The notes: generated from the sequence alone by a model not told the origin. A stretch of 64,000 nt of DNA from Coriobacteriia bacterium (GCA_009784945.1 WQXH01000003.1:1-64000); one strand, 5' to 3'; shown: positions 10,350 through 19,011, numbered from the stretch's first letter. Numbers and translations are program-made.

Positions 10350-10643
10350 ATGAAAGCAACTGACACCATACGGATCAGGATAGAGCCGACTCTCAAACAG
10401 AAGCTTCAGAGCCGCTGTGACGATAGGGGTATCACACTCTCCCATCTTATTCGAGACTTTTTGACTACTGAGGCTAATCGCCCGGTCACAGCAGCAGAGC
10501 GCTTTGACGCGATTATGGCGAGTGCCGCCAGTAAAACTGGAACAACCGGTCTCAATGAGCCAACCATTGATGACATAAACGATTATATTGACTCAATACG
10601 CGAGCAGCGCCTTGAAGCCATTAATCTTAGCAGGAGTGCTTAA
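10350..10643 (+). CDS. Ribbon-helix-helix antitoxin (RelB/DinJ-like)
   Basis: A 97-residue protein. Its first 45 residues (DTIRIRIEPTLKQKLQ, then RGITLSHLIRDFL) have the beta-strand plus two-helix pattern of ribbon-helix-helix DNA-binding proteins. The C-terminal half is charged and helical (DDINDYIDSIREQRLE), the part that normally wraps the toxin. Ribosome binding site GAGAGG lies 9 bases before ATG. The stop codon directly abuts the GTG start of the PIN-domain gene, so the two are translationally coupled. Inferred role: neutralise the neighbouring nuclease and repress the operon through the palindrome upstream. Family assignment is by pattern; the pairing with a PIN toxin is the stronger evidence. 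Confidence 0.75.
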   Translation: MKATDTIRIRIEPTLKQKLQSRCDDRGITLSHLIRDFLTTEANRPVTAAERFDAIMASAASKTGTTGLNEPTIDDINDYIDSIREQRLEAINLSRSA

Positions 10644-11066
10644 GTGCTGGATGTCATCATCGATACCAACGTTTTGGCTGCTGCTTTGCTTAGACCAGAA
10701 GGCTCAAACGCAAAAGCGTTAAGAGAAATACTGGCAGACTCTGATCGATTCAACCCCTGCTACAGTTCTGTGATTATTGCTGAATACGAAGATGCTTTAT
10801 CGCGGCCACTCTTTACCGGTCGAGGTCTTGGTACAGAAGCCCTCCAGCTCTTGGAACTCATAAAAGAGCTCGGCGAAGAAGTTATCCCTAAGCCTGTCTA
10901 TGCAGCGGTATATCCAGACCGCACTGACAGGCCTTTCTTGGAGGCTGCCGTGTATGTCAATGGTCTACTGTTAACCAATAATCTCAAGGTTTTTCCTTTT
11001 GCTGATGTAACGGTCATGGCGCCTGAAGCGTTTCTCGACTGGCTAAAGACTCAGGCTGCAAAGTGA
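10644..11066 (+). CDS. PIN-domain toxin (putative toxin component, COG1569-like)
   Basis: 140 residues starting with GTG immediately after the antitoxin stop. The N-terminus DVIIDTNVLAAALL carries the first acidic residue of the PIN nuclease fold. A middle acidic residue sits in IIAEYEDALSRP near residue 47, and the third acidic cluster is in DRTDRPFLEAA near residue 92. The end TNNLKVFPFADV matches the TGNxKxFP motif of this PIN subfamily. PIN toxins are Mg-dependent ribonucleases that cut RNA when the antitoxin is degraded; the specific target cannot be read from sequence. A short palindrome AGCGCC-AG-GGCGCT follows the stop codon but has no T-run. Confidence 0.8.
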   Translation: MLDVIIDTNVLAAALLRPEGSNAKALREILADSDRFNPCYSSVIIAEYEDALSRPLFTGRGLGTEALQLLELIKELGEEVIPKPVYAAVYPDRTDRPFLEAAVYVNGLLLTNNLKVFPFADVTVMAPEAFLDWLKTQAAK

Positions 11067-11375
11067 GCGCCAGGGCGCTGGGTAGCTATGCAGCCCGTGG
11101 GCGCAGTTCAGGGGCTCTCTGCGTAGATATGTGTATTTTGGTTACACTATGCGGACTTGAAAAAGCCTGAGCAGATTGCGTGGGAGAAGATGTGGTTAAT
11201 AGTCGCACACACAAGGGGTGCTCAATGATTATGGAGCCTGATGGTAATGCATTGAGCGAAGATGGTGGAAGCTTTCTCGATCAAAGTATGTCACCAGGCC
11301 ACCAACAACGACTTGTGAGCATTCCGCTTGTGCCCCGGGCGCATTCTCACGGGTCGTTACTGATCAGACCCAATT

Positions 11376-11447
11376 CGTCATTGCGGGCTTGACCCGCAAT
11401 CCGAGACGCATTTTGGTTAGATTGCGGCTCGGAGGCCGCAATGACGG
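11376..11447. repeat. 72-bp REP-like palindrome, copy 1
   Basis: The segment starts CGTCATTGCGGG and ends CCGCAATGACGG, with internal hairpins TTGCGGGcttgaCCCGCAA and TTGCGGCtcggaGGCCGCAA. Its reverse complement closely matches 53063-53134. The rest of the 11067-11508 spacer shows no credible gene; the ORF at 11180-11392 has no recognisable features. Confidence 0.7.
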
Positions 11448-11508
11448 ACTACAGTCTGACTAGTGACCATGGGTCGCTTTGCTCACACCTGGTTTGCTAT
11501 TACAGTGG

Positions 11509-11553
11509 ATTTTGCATCCATAATCGAATATAATGCGATTATGGATGCAAAAT
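11509..11553 (+). promoter_or_regulatory. Perfect 18-bp-arm palindrome enclosing the AbiEi-type promoter and start codon
   Basis: Arms 11509-11526 and 11536-11553 are exact reverse complements (one arm reads ATTTTGCATCCATAATCG) around a 9-base centre. A consensus -10 box TATAAT (11529-11534) lies in that centre, and the start ATG (11541) lies inside the right arm, six bases after the -10 box. Known AbiEi proteins repress their operon by binding inverted repeats, so this is very likely the autoregulatory operator. No ribosome binding site exists between -10 and ATG, which implies a leaderless transcript. Confidence 0.75.
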
Positions 11554-12182
11554 TGGCTACGATAGCGTCGGTTCCCGTTGAGTTTGACTTACTAAGGTCG
11601 CTCTACAGCGAGTACGCTTCGCCCAAGGATAAGATCGTACGCTTAGCCTCAGACGGACAACTGATTCGTCTCAAGAAGGGCTTGTACACTGTCTCGCCTA
11701 AGCAGGCACTACGAGCTGCTCCTTTGGGGCTCATCGCAAACCGGCTCTATGGTCCATCGTACGTCTCAATGGAAACAGCACTTTACTTATATCAAATGAC
11801 TCCAGAGCGCGTATATGAAACGCGCTCTCTTACTATTAAGCGCAGCAAGCTATTTGAAAACGATCTAGGTAGGTTTAGATACTCTCATATGGAGGCAGGT
11901 TACTTTTCTCTTGGAATTGATGTGTTTGAAAGTGAAGAAGAAAGATTTTTGATTGCCTCGCCAACAAAGGCGCTTTGTGACATGATTGTCTTAAGCCGAA
12001 ACCTTCGCATACAATCTCAAGGGGCAATGCGAGCATTCCTTGAAAACGACCTCAGGGTAGATTTCGAGCAAGTAGGTTCACTCGATGAAGCTGTTTTTGA
12101 TGCAATACTCGACACGGGAATTAAGCATCGGGAGATGCGTCTATTGAAGGAGTACTGCAGCAATGCCTTTGACACTGTTTGA
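11541..12182 (+). CDS. AbiEi-family antitoxin/transcriptional repressor (type IV TA)
   Basis: 213 residues from ATG 11541. The track start at 11463 would put the promoter inside the coding region, so it is rejected. The first ~75 residues (LLRSLYSEYASPKDKIVRLASDGQLIRLKKGLYTV, quoted in part: LASDGQLIRLKKGLYTV) form the winged helix with its basic wing ending in G-L-Y typical of AbiEi antitoxins. Next comes GLIANRLYGPSYVSMETAL, a strongly conserved AbiEi block, then SPTKALCDMI. It overlaps the nucleotidyltransferase gene by 20 bases. In characterised systems AbiEi represses transcription and counteracts AbiEii without direct contact. Assignment rests on these motifs plus the partner gene. Confidence 0.85.
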   Translation: MDAKLATIASVPVEFDLLRSLYSEYASPKDKIVRLASDGQLIRLKKGLYTVSPKQALRAAPLGLIANRLYGPSYVSMETALYLYQMTPERVYETRSLTIKRSKLFENDLGRFRYSHMEAGYFSLGIDVFESEEERFLIASPTKALCDMIVLSRNLRIQSQGAMRAFLENDLRVDFEQVGSLDEAVFDAILDTGIKHREMRLLKEYCSNAFDTV

Positions 12183-13005
12183 TAAAATGCTCAAAAGCTA
12201 CGATACCAGTAGTGATGAAGCTCGCCTTGCTAGCACACGCGAGGTCATGCAAAAGTTTGCGCTGGCAGGATTACACAGGGGGGGCTTTTTTGAATCAGCT
12301 GCCTTTTATGGTGGCACAGCTTTACGACTTCTCTTTGACCTGGATAGGGCGTCTGAGGATATGGACTTCTCTCTCTTGGCTCCTTGTGAGGAGTTTTCTC
12401 TTCAGCCCTACTTTGCCGCTCTGCTAGAAGAATTTGCGCTGTCTGGGCGCGAAGTCAGCATTGTAGAAAAGAAAAAGACTGCACTCACTGCCATCGACTC
12501 GGCATTTCTCAAGGACACAACAAGGCACTTTGACCTTAAGGGAAACTTGATGCCCACAGTAAGAATCAAAATTGAGGTTGACACTTCGCCTCCGCCAGAG
12601 TTTAAGACCGAACATCAGCTTTGCATGCTGCCCTATTCCTTCATGGTCAGAAGCTATACATTACCTTCGTCATTTGCCGGCAAGATGAGCGCAGTGTTGT
12701 ATCGTGGATGGGCTAACAGGGTAAAAGGTAGAGACTGGTATGACTTTGAGTGGTATGTGAGGAAGGGCATAGCCATGAACCTCCAGCACTTTAGCGCTCG
12801 AGCAAGGCAAATTAACAAACTGGATGCAGATCTAACCGAGCAGGGCTTTAGGGATTTACTCGACTGCAAGATTGCCTCAACAGACTTTGATAAAGCGCGT
12901 TTAGATGTAAGCCCTTTTATCGCCGATGCAAGTAAGCTGGAAATATGGAACGCAGACTACTACTATCAAGTTGCCAGCAAGATGAAGCTTATTGCTAATG
13001 AATAG
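12163..13005 (+). CDS. AbiEii/AbiGii-type nucleotidyltransferase toxin
   Basis: 280 residues, start ATG 12163 with AAGGAG ten bases upstream inside the antitoxin gene. The nucleotidyltransferase signature is present: FYGGTALRLLFDLDRASEDMDFS (core GGTALRL then DMDFS), near residues 48-70, with the two metal-binding aspartates in DMD. A third conserved block, KMSAVLYRGWANRVKGRDWYD (core RVKGRDWYDFEW), near 170-195, is typical of DUF1814/AbiEii proteins. Known members transfer nucleotides to tRNA or other acceptors and cause growth arrest, giving phage abortive infection. The true acceptor here is unknown. Forms an operon with the upstream repressor. Confidence 0.87.
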   Translation: MPLTLFDKMLKSYDTSSDEARLASTREVMQKFALAGLHRGGFFESAAFYGGTALRLLFDLDRASEDMDFSLLAPCEEFSLQPYFAALLEEFALSGREVSIVEKKKTALTAIDSAFLKDTTRHFDLKGNLMPTVRIKIEVDTSPPPEFKTEHQLCMLPYSFMVRSYTLPSSFAGKMSAVLYRGWANRVKGRDWYDFEWYVRKGIAMNLQHFSARARQINKLDADLTEQGFRDLLDCKIASTDFDKARLDVSPFIADASKLEIWNADYYYQVASKMKLIANE

Positions 13006-13121
13006 TGGAACGAGCAATAACTTCTGCAACCGTGGGGGCCAACTTGCGTAGATGGCGTGGCTCGACCAGCGAGAACCGTCAACTCTAACACTCCCGCAAG
13101 TACCAGCTCTGCCTTAATCGA

Positions 13122-13127
13122 TATACT
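13122..13127 (+). promoter_or_regulatory. -10 box TATACT of a probably leaderless gene
   Basis: TATACT ends six bases before the ATG at 13134. The intervening bases GTAAAC contain no ribosome binding site, so the mRNA probably begins at or next to the start codon. No good -35 hexamer is visible. Confidence 0.5.
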
Positions 13128-13133
13128 GTAAAC

Positions 13134-14534
13134 ATGACTGAAGTATTGACAATAGAATCTATGGCCTACCATGGGGCTGGTATTGCTCGAACAGCCGAGG
13201 GTAAGGTTGTATTTGTAGAAGGGGCAATTGCGGGAGACATGGTAAGGCCGCTGGAGCTACAAAGCTTGCCTCAGTATGACAAGTGCGTGAGCCATGAGTT
13301 GATGGAGCCTTCTGCTGCTCGTGTGCCAGCACCTTGTAGTTATGCTCGCGAATGTGGTGGCTGCCCGTGGCAGGCAATGAGCTATGAGGAGCAGCTGCGC
13401 TGGAAGCGAGGCTTTGTGGTAGATGCCCTGGAGCGTATTGGCAAGGTTGCAAACAGCAACGAGCTGGTTGCAGCATGCGAGCCCTCTCCTTCAAAGTGGC
13501 ACTATCGTAATAAAGTGGAGCTCGATGTATTTAGGCAAAAAGGCAAGTTCTGCCTGGGTCTGCACAAAAAGAACAGTCACGAACACATAGCGCTGGAGGA
13601 ATGTCTGCTATTGCCTCAGGCGCAAAGGCAGCTTCCTGCTCATTTGGCGGGCGCGCTCAACTACAGTTTAAAGGAGGAGCAAGACAAGCTGGTGCGAGTG
13701 GCGCTGCGCAGCTCCCGTACCACTGGTTCATCAGAGCTGGCGCTGTACATGCTTCCCTCTGGTGTCAACCGCTCGCTGCTCGTCAAGACGCTCAATAATA
13801 GCAGGGCATTTAATAGTCTAGTGAGAGTCATTGTAGAAGACGGGAAGCTAGTCGAGCGCAAGGTCAAGAAGGTCGAAGTGCTCGACGGAGCAGGCTATTG
13901 GCACGAGGAGCTGGCGGGCAATCACCTGAAGATAAGTGCCCCTTCATTCTTTCAGCCCAATAGTGCGGTGGCCGAAGCCATGATTGCTCACCTTGTTCGG
14001 ACTGTGGATCAGCTCAGCTTAGGCAAAGACTCCCCAGTAGCCGATCTGTATTGCGGCGCTGGCACTTTTACCCTACCTTTGGCAAAGCGTTTTAGAAAGG
14101 TGTATGCCATAGAGAGCTATGGCTCTTCCATTCGCGACTTGAGGCGCAATCTTGAAGAGGTGGGTCTCAGCGCAAGGGTGGAGGCCATAGGAGGTGACGT
14201 TGCGCGAGAGCTCGCTACGCTTGAGCCTTTGACCTTGGCAGTTGTTGATCCACCTCGCAGTGGGCTTAAGCCTGAGGCTCGTCGCGCCTTGCTTGAGGCA
14301 CGCCCCGAACACCTCATCTATGTATCGTGCAACCCGGTCACCATGGCTCGCGACCTTGGCAACTTGTGCAAGGAGTATGAAATACTCAGTGTTGCGCCCT
14401 TTGATCAGTTTCCACAGAGTTATCATGTAGAGACGATGACAGTGTTAAGAGTTAAGAATTGCCCGCATCGCCCTGCACGTTCGGTCAAGCCAAATGGTGC
14501 AGGATCAAGCGAGGAGTTACATAATCAACAATGA
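13134..14534 (+). CDS. rlmD: RlmD/TrmA-family RNA (uracil-5-)-methyltransferase
   Basis: 466 residues. A TRAM-type RNA-binding segment is at 1-60 (ESMAYHGAGIARTAEGKVVFVEGA). The [4Fe-4S]-binding cysteines follow in CSYARECGGCPW near 65-80 with a further Cys downstream. The SAM site is DLYCGAGTFTLPLA near 305, then DPPRSGL near 370, and the catalytic cysteine with its flanking block is LIYVSCNPVTMARDL near 390. These make it a SAM-dependent m5U methyltransferase acting on 23S rRNA or tRNA; which uridine is modified cannot be told from sequence. About 30 residues after the usual end (PHRPARSVKPNG...) look like a variable tail. It is probably leaderless (see -10 box). Confidence 0.88.
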   Translation: MTEVLTIESMAYHGAGIARTAEGKVVFVEGAIAGDMVRPLELQSLPQYDKCVSHELMEPSAARVPAPCSYARECGGCPWQAMSYEEQLRWKRGFVVDALERIGKVANSNELVAACEPSPSKWHYRNKVELDVFRQKGKFCLGLHKKNSHEHIALEECLLLPQAQRQLPAHLAGALNYSLKEEQDKLVRVALRSSRTTGSSELALYMLPSGVNRSLLVKTLNNSRAFNSLVRVIVEDGKLVERKVKKVEVLDGAGYWHEELAGNHLKISAPSFFQPNSAVAEAMIAHLVRTVDQLSLGKDSPVADLYCGAGTFTLPLAKRFRKVYAIESYGSSIRDLRRNLEEVGLSARVEAIGGDVARELATLEPLTLAVVDPPRSGLKPEARRALLEARPEHLIYVSCNPVTMARDLGNLCKEYEILSVAPFDQFPQSYHVETMTVLRVKNCPHRPARSVKPNGAGSSEELHNQQ

Positions 14535-14559
14535 GCAAGAGTGGACGGAGGACAAAACT

Positions 14560-16851
14560 ATGAGCGTAAAATATATGCCCCAAGCCGTGGTGATGCAAGG
14601 CGGAGAGCCTGAGTTTGCCAAGGAGGCGCTTTTAGATTCAACTGCATGGGCAGGCAGAGAGCTTACCATGGCATATCGAATCATGAGGGCACACCAAAAG
14701 GAGGGCAGCTTGTCAGATGGTCAGCTGCACTTGACCTTTGATGCACTTATTTCGCATGACATTACGTATGTGGGCATCATCCAAACAGCGCGCGCCAGCG
14801 GGCTTTTGAAGTTTCCGGTGCCGTATGCGCTCACCAACTGCCATAACTCACTTTGTGCGGTAGGCGGAACGATAAACGAAGACGACCATGTTTTTGGTCT
14901 CAGCGCTGCTCATAAATATGGAGGAAACTACGTGCCCGCAAATGTAGCTGTCATTCACCAGTTTGCCAGAGAGCGCATGACCGGCGTAGGCAAGATGATA
15001 CTCGGCAGCGATTCTCACACACGCTACGGCAGCTACGGCTGCATGGGCATAGGTGAGGGGGGCGGAGAGCTGGTCAAGCAGCTGCTTTCCAACAGCTATG
15101 ATTTACCCCAACCAGAAGTGGTGCTTGTTTGGCTTACTGGATCGCCAAAGCAAGGCGTAGGACCTCATGATGTGGCACTGGCGCTCGTGGGAGAAACCTT
15201 CAAGGATGGCAGGGTTAAAAATAAAATCCTTGAGTTTGCCGGACCGGGCATCGTCAACCTCAGCATGGACTTTCGTGCAGGCATAGACGTAATGACAACC
15301 GAAACAAGCTGCCTGTCATCCATCTGGCCCTCTGATATTACCACTGCCTGTTTCTACGACATGGTAGGACGCAGCCAAGACTTTGAGTTAATGGGCGTAC
15401 TGGACGGAAGCTACTATGATGCCTTCGTCCAGATTGACCTGGATAAGGTGGAGCCGATGATTGCGCTTCCGTTTCATCCCTCAAAGGTCTATCCGATTGC
15501 AGAGCTCAAAGAAAACACCGTAGACATCTTCAGGCAAATCGAAGAAGAGGCAAACGAGGAGTTAGGCGGTCAAGTCAAGCTTGACCTCCAGCGCCACATT
15601 GATAAGAACGGCAGCGTTCTTTGCAGCCAGGGCACCATCGTTGGTTGCGCCGGTGGCCTTTATGATAATCTTACTGAGGCGGCTGCCATTCTCAGGGGAG
15701 GCAATATCGGAAACGGCTACTTTAGCCTCTCCGCCTTTCCTGCTTCAGAGGCAGTCAACTACTCACTCGTAAAAGATGGCACGTCAGCCATGCTCATGGA
15801 GGCGGGTGTCATTATGAAGCCCGCCTTTTGTGGCCCATGTTTTGGAGCAGGTGACACTCCAAGCAATAACGCTCTCTCTATTCGTCATGCAACGCGCAAC
15901 TTTGCCAACAGAGAGGGAGCCAAGCCAGGCATGGGTCAGGTATCGGCTGTGGCCTTGATGGACGCGCGCTCGATAGCAGCCACTGCGCTCAATCAGGGGC
16001 GTCTGACTGCTGCCACCGAGTTGGACTACGAGGCTATTGGCAAGCGCCCCAGGCCCAACTGGCAAGACAGTTACCAGGGTGGTGTATATGACAAACGCTG
16101 TTACTTTGGCTTTGGCAAGGAAGACTCCAGCTATGAGCTACGCCTTGGTCCTAACATCGTAGACTGGCCGAGCATGCCGCCCTTGGGAGAAGACCTTCTA
16201 TTAGAGTTGGCAGCAGTCATCCATGATCCTGTCACCACCACCGACGAGCTCATTCCTTCGGGAGAGACTTCCTCATATCGCTCTAACCCCCTGGCGCTGG
16301 CCGAGTTTACGCTTTCGCGCAGGGCACCAGATTACGTGAAGCACGCTCAGCACATTGCCAGCAAGGCAGCTGAGCTGAGCAGCGGCAGCCCTACCGCAGA
16401 CATACAACGTTTACTCAAAGTTCTCGGCGCAGACCCCGCAAGGACTCAGCTAGCCTCCGCCCTCTTTGCCACCAAGCCTGGCGATGGTTCGGCAAGAGAG
16501 CAAGCGGCCTCTTGCCAAAAGGTGCTCGGCGGCGGTGCCAACATTGCCAGCGAGTACGCAACCAAGCGCTATCGCTCTAACTGCATCAACTGGGGCCTGG
16601 TACCTTTTACCTTAGGCAAAGACAGTGCTTTTAACTACAAGCCCGGCGACTTCATCTATATACCCAACATCAGAGCAAGCATATTGGAGGGCAAAGAGGA
16701 GTTGAGCGCTCAAGTCATCAGCGGAAGAGGTGTTACAAGCCTCACTCTCTACTGTAGGGGTCTGAGCTCCACAGAGCGGCGTATTTTGGTAGATGGCTGC
16801 CTCATCAACTACTACGCCAGGCTGCGTAAAGAAGAAGAGGGCTCTGCCTGA
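14560..16851 (+). CDS. Aconitase-superfamily hydratase (YbhJ-like)
   Basis: 763 residues from ATG 14560, chosen because GGAGGAC lies 7-13 bases upstream; the track start at 14494 overlaps the methyltransferase gene and lacks this. Aconitase-family motifs are GSDSHTRYGSYGCMGIGEGG near 150, ETSCLSSIWPSD near 250 (one Fe-S cysteine) and CGPCFGAGDTPSNNALSIRH near 425 (the other two cysteines). A C-terminal swivel domain follows (NWGLVPFTL, near 690). The length fits the E. coli YbhJ type of uncharacterised hydratases better than citrate-cycle AcnA or AcnB. The substrate is not known. It is followed by a stem-loop and then an independent gene. Confidence 0.82.
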   Translation: MSVKYMPQAVVMQGGEPEFAKEALLDSTAWAGRELTMAYRIMRAHQKEGSLSDGQLHLTFDALISHDITYVGIIQTARASGLLKFPVPYALTNCHNSLCAVGGTINEDDHVFGLSAAHKYGGNYVPANVAVIHQFARERMTGVGKMILGSDSHTRYGSYGCMGIGEGGGELVKQLLSNSYDLPQPEVVLVWLTGSPKQGVGPHDVALALVGETFKDGRVKNKILEFAGPGIVNLSMDFRAGIDVMTTETSCLSSIWPSDITTACFYDMVGRSQDFELMGVLDGSYYDAFVQIDLDKVEPMIALPFHPSKVYPIAELKENTVDIFRQIEEEANEELGGQVKLDLQRHIDKNGSVLCSQGTIVGCAGGLYDNLTEAAAILRGGNIGNGYFSLSAFPASEAVNYSLVKDGTSAMLMEAGVIMKPAFCGPCFGAGDTPSNNALSIRHATRNFANREGAKPGMGQVSAVALMDARSIAATALNQGRLTAATELDYEAIGKRPRPNWQDSYQGGVYDKRCYFGFGKEDSSYELRLGPNIVDWPSMPPLGEDLLLELAAVIHDPVTTTDELIPSGETSSYRSNPLALAEFTLSRRAPDYVKHAQHIASKAAELSSGSPTADIQRLLKVLGADPARTQLASALFATKPGDGSAREQAASCQKVLGGGANIASEYATKRYRSNCINWGLVPFTLGKDSAFNYKPGDFIYIPNIRASILEGKEELSAQVISGRGVTSLTLYCRGLSSTERRILVDGCLINYYARLRKEEEGSA

Positions 16852-16868
16852 GCGATTGGCATCAAGGA

Positions 16869-16924
16869 GGGGTATCAAGGAAATGCCCCTGACACTCACG
16901 TTAAAGTGAGGACCTTGATTCCCC
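16869..16924. other. Long nested stem-loop between hydratase and cyclophilin genes
   Basis: Outer arms GGGGTATCAAGG and CCTTGATTCCCC pair with one mismatch, and an inner hairpin CTCAC-GTTAAA-GTGAG sits within. No T-run follows, so it is not a textbook terminator. It may still end transcription, stabilise the mRNA or be a leader element. Confidence 0.4.
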
Positions 16925-16993
16925 CGCGCTCTTTGTGGCTTGTTTTGCTACAATTATGTGTTCGTGTGTGCCAGTTAATCTACAGGAGGCGTA

Positions 16994-17542
16994 ATGCTCA
17001 ATATCTATACACCTGCATATGTTCCCAGCGGTCAAGAAAAAGCCGTGTTTCACACTAATAAAGGGAGCATCACCATACAGCTTACTGGTAAGGATGCGCC
17101 TATTCATGTAGGCAACTTTGTTGAGCTGGCAGAGCAAGGGTTTTACAATGGGCTCAAGTTCCATCGTTATGAGCCGGGTTTTGTTATCCAGGGTGGCTGC
17201 CCTCATTCACGTGAGTACAGCACAGAAGAGTTGGCACGTGGCTTGAGCGACAGACAAAGAGGCATTCCTGGAACCGGCGGTCCCAATCACAATATTAAGG
17301 GCGAATGGCTCACGAATCCCAACAACAAGCATCTGGACGGCACCTTGGCTATGGCTAGATCACAGGCACCAGACTCCGCAGGTTCACAATTCTATTTCTG
17401 CTTGGGCTCACAAAGTTTTCTTGATGCAAACTATACGGTTTTTGGCAATCCCCACGATGATGAGAGCTTACGCATCATCCACACGTTGGCAAAAGGCGAT
17501 GTAATCGAGTCCGTTGAGATTCTTGATAAGGCAGCCGAGTAG
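16994..17542 (+). CDS. Cyclophilin-type peptidyl-prolyl isomerase
   Basis: 182 residues with AGGAGG seven bases before ATG. Cyclophilin core motifs are in order: GNFVELAEQGFYNGLKFHR (the FH...R catalytic strand, near 40), PGFVIQGGCP near 65, GTLAMARSQAPDSAGSQFYF near 120, and DANYTVFGN near 150. No signal peptide, so it is cytoplasmic. It catalyses cis-trans isomerisation of peptidyl-proline bonds during folding. Compared with the minimal bacterial enzyme, there is an insert around residues 75-105 (REYSTEELARGLSDRQRGIP), common in actinobacterial and clostridial relatives. Followed 75 bases later by a TPR protein on the same strand. Confidence 0.92.
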   Translation: MLNIYTPAYVPSGQEKAVFHTNKGSITIQLTGKDAPIHVGNFVELAEQGFYNGLKFHRYEPGFVIQGGCPHSREYSTEELARGLSDRQRGIPGTGGPNHNIKGEWLTNPNNKHLDGTLAMARSQAPDSAGSQFYFCLGSQSFLDANYTVFGNPHDDESLRIIHTLAKGDVIESVEILDKAAE

Positions 17543-17617
17543 CTCTGTGCAGCTCATGCAGCTAAAAGTAGCCGGTGAAAGCCACAACACCAAAAGGTTT
17601 TGAGAGGAGCAGCTTTT

Positions 17618-18943
17618 TTGAATAGCGCAAATTATAGCCGGGCAGAAACTGCTTACAAAAAAGGCGACTACGTAAACGCCCTAAAGTCATTTTACACCGC
17701 ACTTAAAGAGGATAATGCCAGCCTTGCCCCCGGCGAGGTAGGGCTGCTCTATTACCGCATAGGCAATTGCCTGCTCAAGATGTACACCTTTAACGAGGCA
17801 GCCATTAGCTACCAAAAGGCATTGGAGGACAAGTGGTTTTGCTCTCGAGCTGCTGCTCAGGTCAACTTGGGCAAGGCACAGCTGGGGCTTGGGAGGTTTG
17901 AAGATGCAGTTCAGTCTTTTAATGCCGCTCTTGCAGACAACAGCTACACAAAGCCCTACCAGGCTCAAATGGGTCTTGGCAGTGCCTACACAAAGCTGGG
18001 TATGATTGTTGATGCAGGCACCGCCTATCGCAATGCGGCACTGGATGAGAGAAACCCTAACCCCCCTAAGGCGCTCATGAGCCTGGGTGGCTGTTTTATG
18101 GCTCTTGAGCGACACGAAGACGCTATTGAGACTTTTAATGCCATCTTTGAATTTGACCCCCAGCAAGCTGTGGCTCAAAAAGCCTACGAAAGCCTGGGTC
18201 AGGCCTTTTGCGCGGCAGGTCATTATTCTGAAGCGCTTGAGGCTTTTGACAGGGCGCTTGAGCCGGGCAGCTTTAATCTGTCAGCACCAGCTCAGGCAGA
18301 CTACAACAAGGCTTTGCAGGCATCTGAGGAAGATGCTTCTTATCCCGCCGCCAATATGGCAGGATTTGATACTACCAACTACGGCGACGAGGAACTGGAG
18401 CACGATCCGTTCTTCGAGACCAATGGCACCTCGGTTTATGGCGCCGGAAATGTGCCCACCGCCAATGATACCGGCTTTTTTGATGTTCAGGAATCCGAGC
18501 TCGTAAAGCTTTCAAAGAAGCAGATGAAGGGTCAACGCAAGCTCAGGCACACAGGCCTCAAAATCGTTCTCACCATAGTCATCCTTCTTATCCTAGTGCT
18601 GGGGGCGGCTGTTTTTGCCTACACGCAAGGGTACGGATGGCCAACGCAAGAAGCGGTTGTCAGCGGCATCTTTGATGCCAATGCTCGCGGTGGGGATACC
18701 ACACAGTATTGGGTGGGCGCAACCGAAGAGGAGCAACAAGTCATCGAGCGTATAATGGACATGGTGCCGCCAACAACAGCGGTTGACATCATATATATGA
18801 ATAGGGGCATGGGTAGCACCGAAGCTGTTGTTGCAGCACAGCTGCAACAAGGCGGTACGGTGCGCTACCAGATTGCCATGGAGCGTGACGGCCTCGGCTG
18901 GAAAATCAGCAGCCTTGACCTCTTCTTTGCTTCTCGACAGTAA
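17618..18943 (+). CDS. TPR-repeat protein with single transmembrane segment, function unknown
   Basis: 441 residues from TTG 17618, preferred over the track start TTG 17600 because GAGGAG (17603-17608) is correctly spaced only for the later codon. Residues 1-230 hold about six tetratricopeptide repeats (YRIGNCLLKMYTFNEAAISY, AQVNLGKAQLGLGRFEDAVQ, MGLGSAYTKLGMIVDAGTAY). An acidic linker follows (TTNYGDEELEHDPFFETNG), then basic residues and one membrane helix near 318-340 (LKIVLTIVILLILVLGAAVF). The last ~100 residues are a small domain predicted outside the membrane. The topology suggests a cytoplasmic protein-interaction platform tied to the membrane. No family name recognised. Confidence 0.75.
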   Translation: MNSANYSRAETAYKKGDYVNALKSFYTALKEDNASLAPGEVGLLYYRIGNCLLKMYTFNEAAISYQKALEDKWFCSRAAAQVNLGKAQLGLGRFEDAVQSFNAALADNSYTKPYQAQMGLGSAYTKLGMIVDAGTAYRNAALDERNPNPPKALMSLGGCFMALERHEDAIETFNAIFEFDPQQAVAQKAYESLGQAFCAAGHYSEALEAFDRALEPGSFNLSAPAQADYNKALQASEEDASYPAANMAGFDTTNYGDEELEHDPFFETNGTSVYGAGNVPTANDTGFFDVQESELVKLSKKQMKGQRKLRHTGLKIVLTIVILLILVLGAAVFAYTQGYGWPTQEAVVSGIFDANARGGDTTQYWVGATEEEQQVIERIMDMVPPTTAVDIIYMNRGMGSTEAVVAAQLQQGGTVRYQIAMERDGLGWKISSLDLFFASRQ

Positions 18944-19011
18944 CGTTACAGAAACAAAAAGTAACGCAGCAGTAATCAAATGAGTTACCAGCAACATTAG
19001 GAAGGTACGAT

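Noticed and set aside
11180-11392. ORF of 70 codons between the two toxin-antitoxin modules
   Set aside because: Composition is unlike neighbouring proteins, there is no good start signal, and its end runs into the REP-like repeat.
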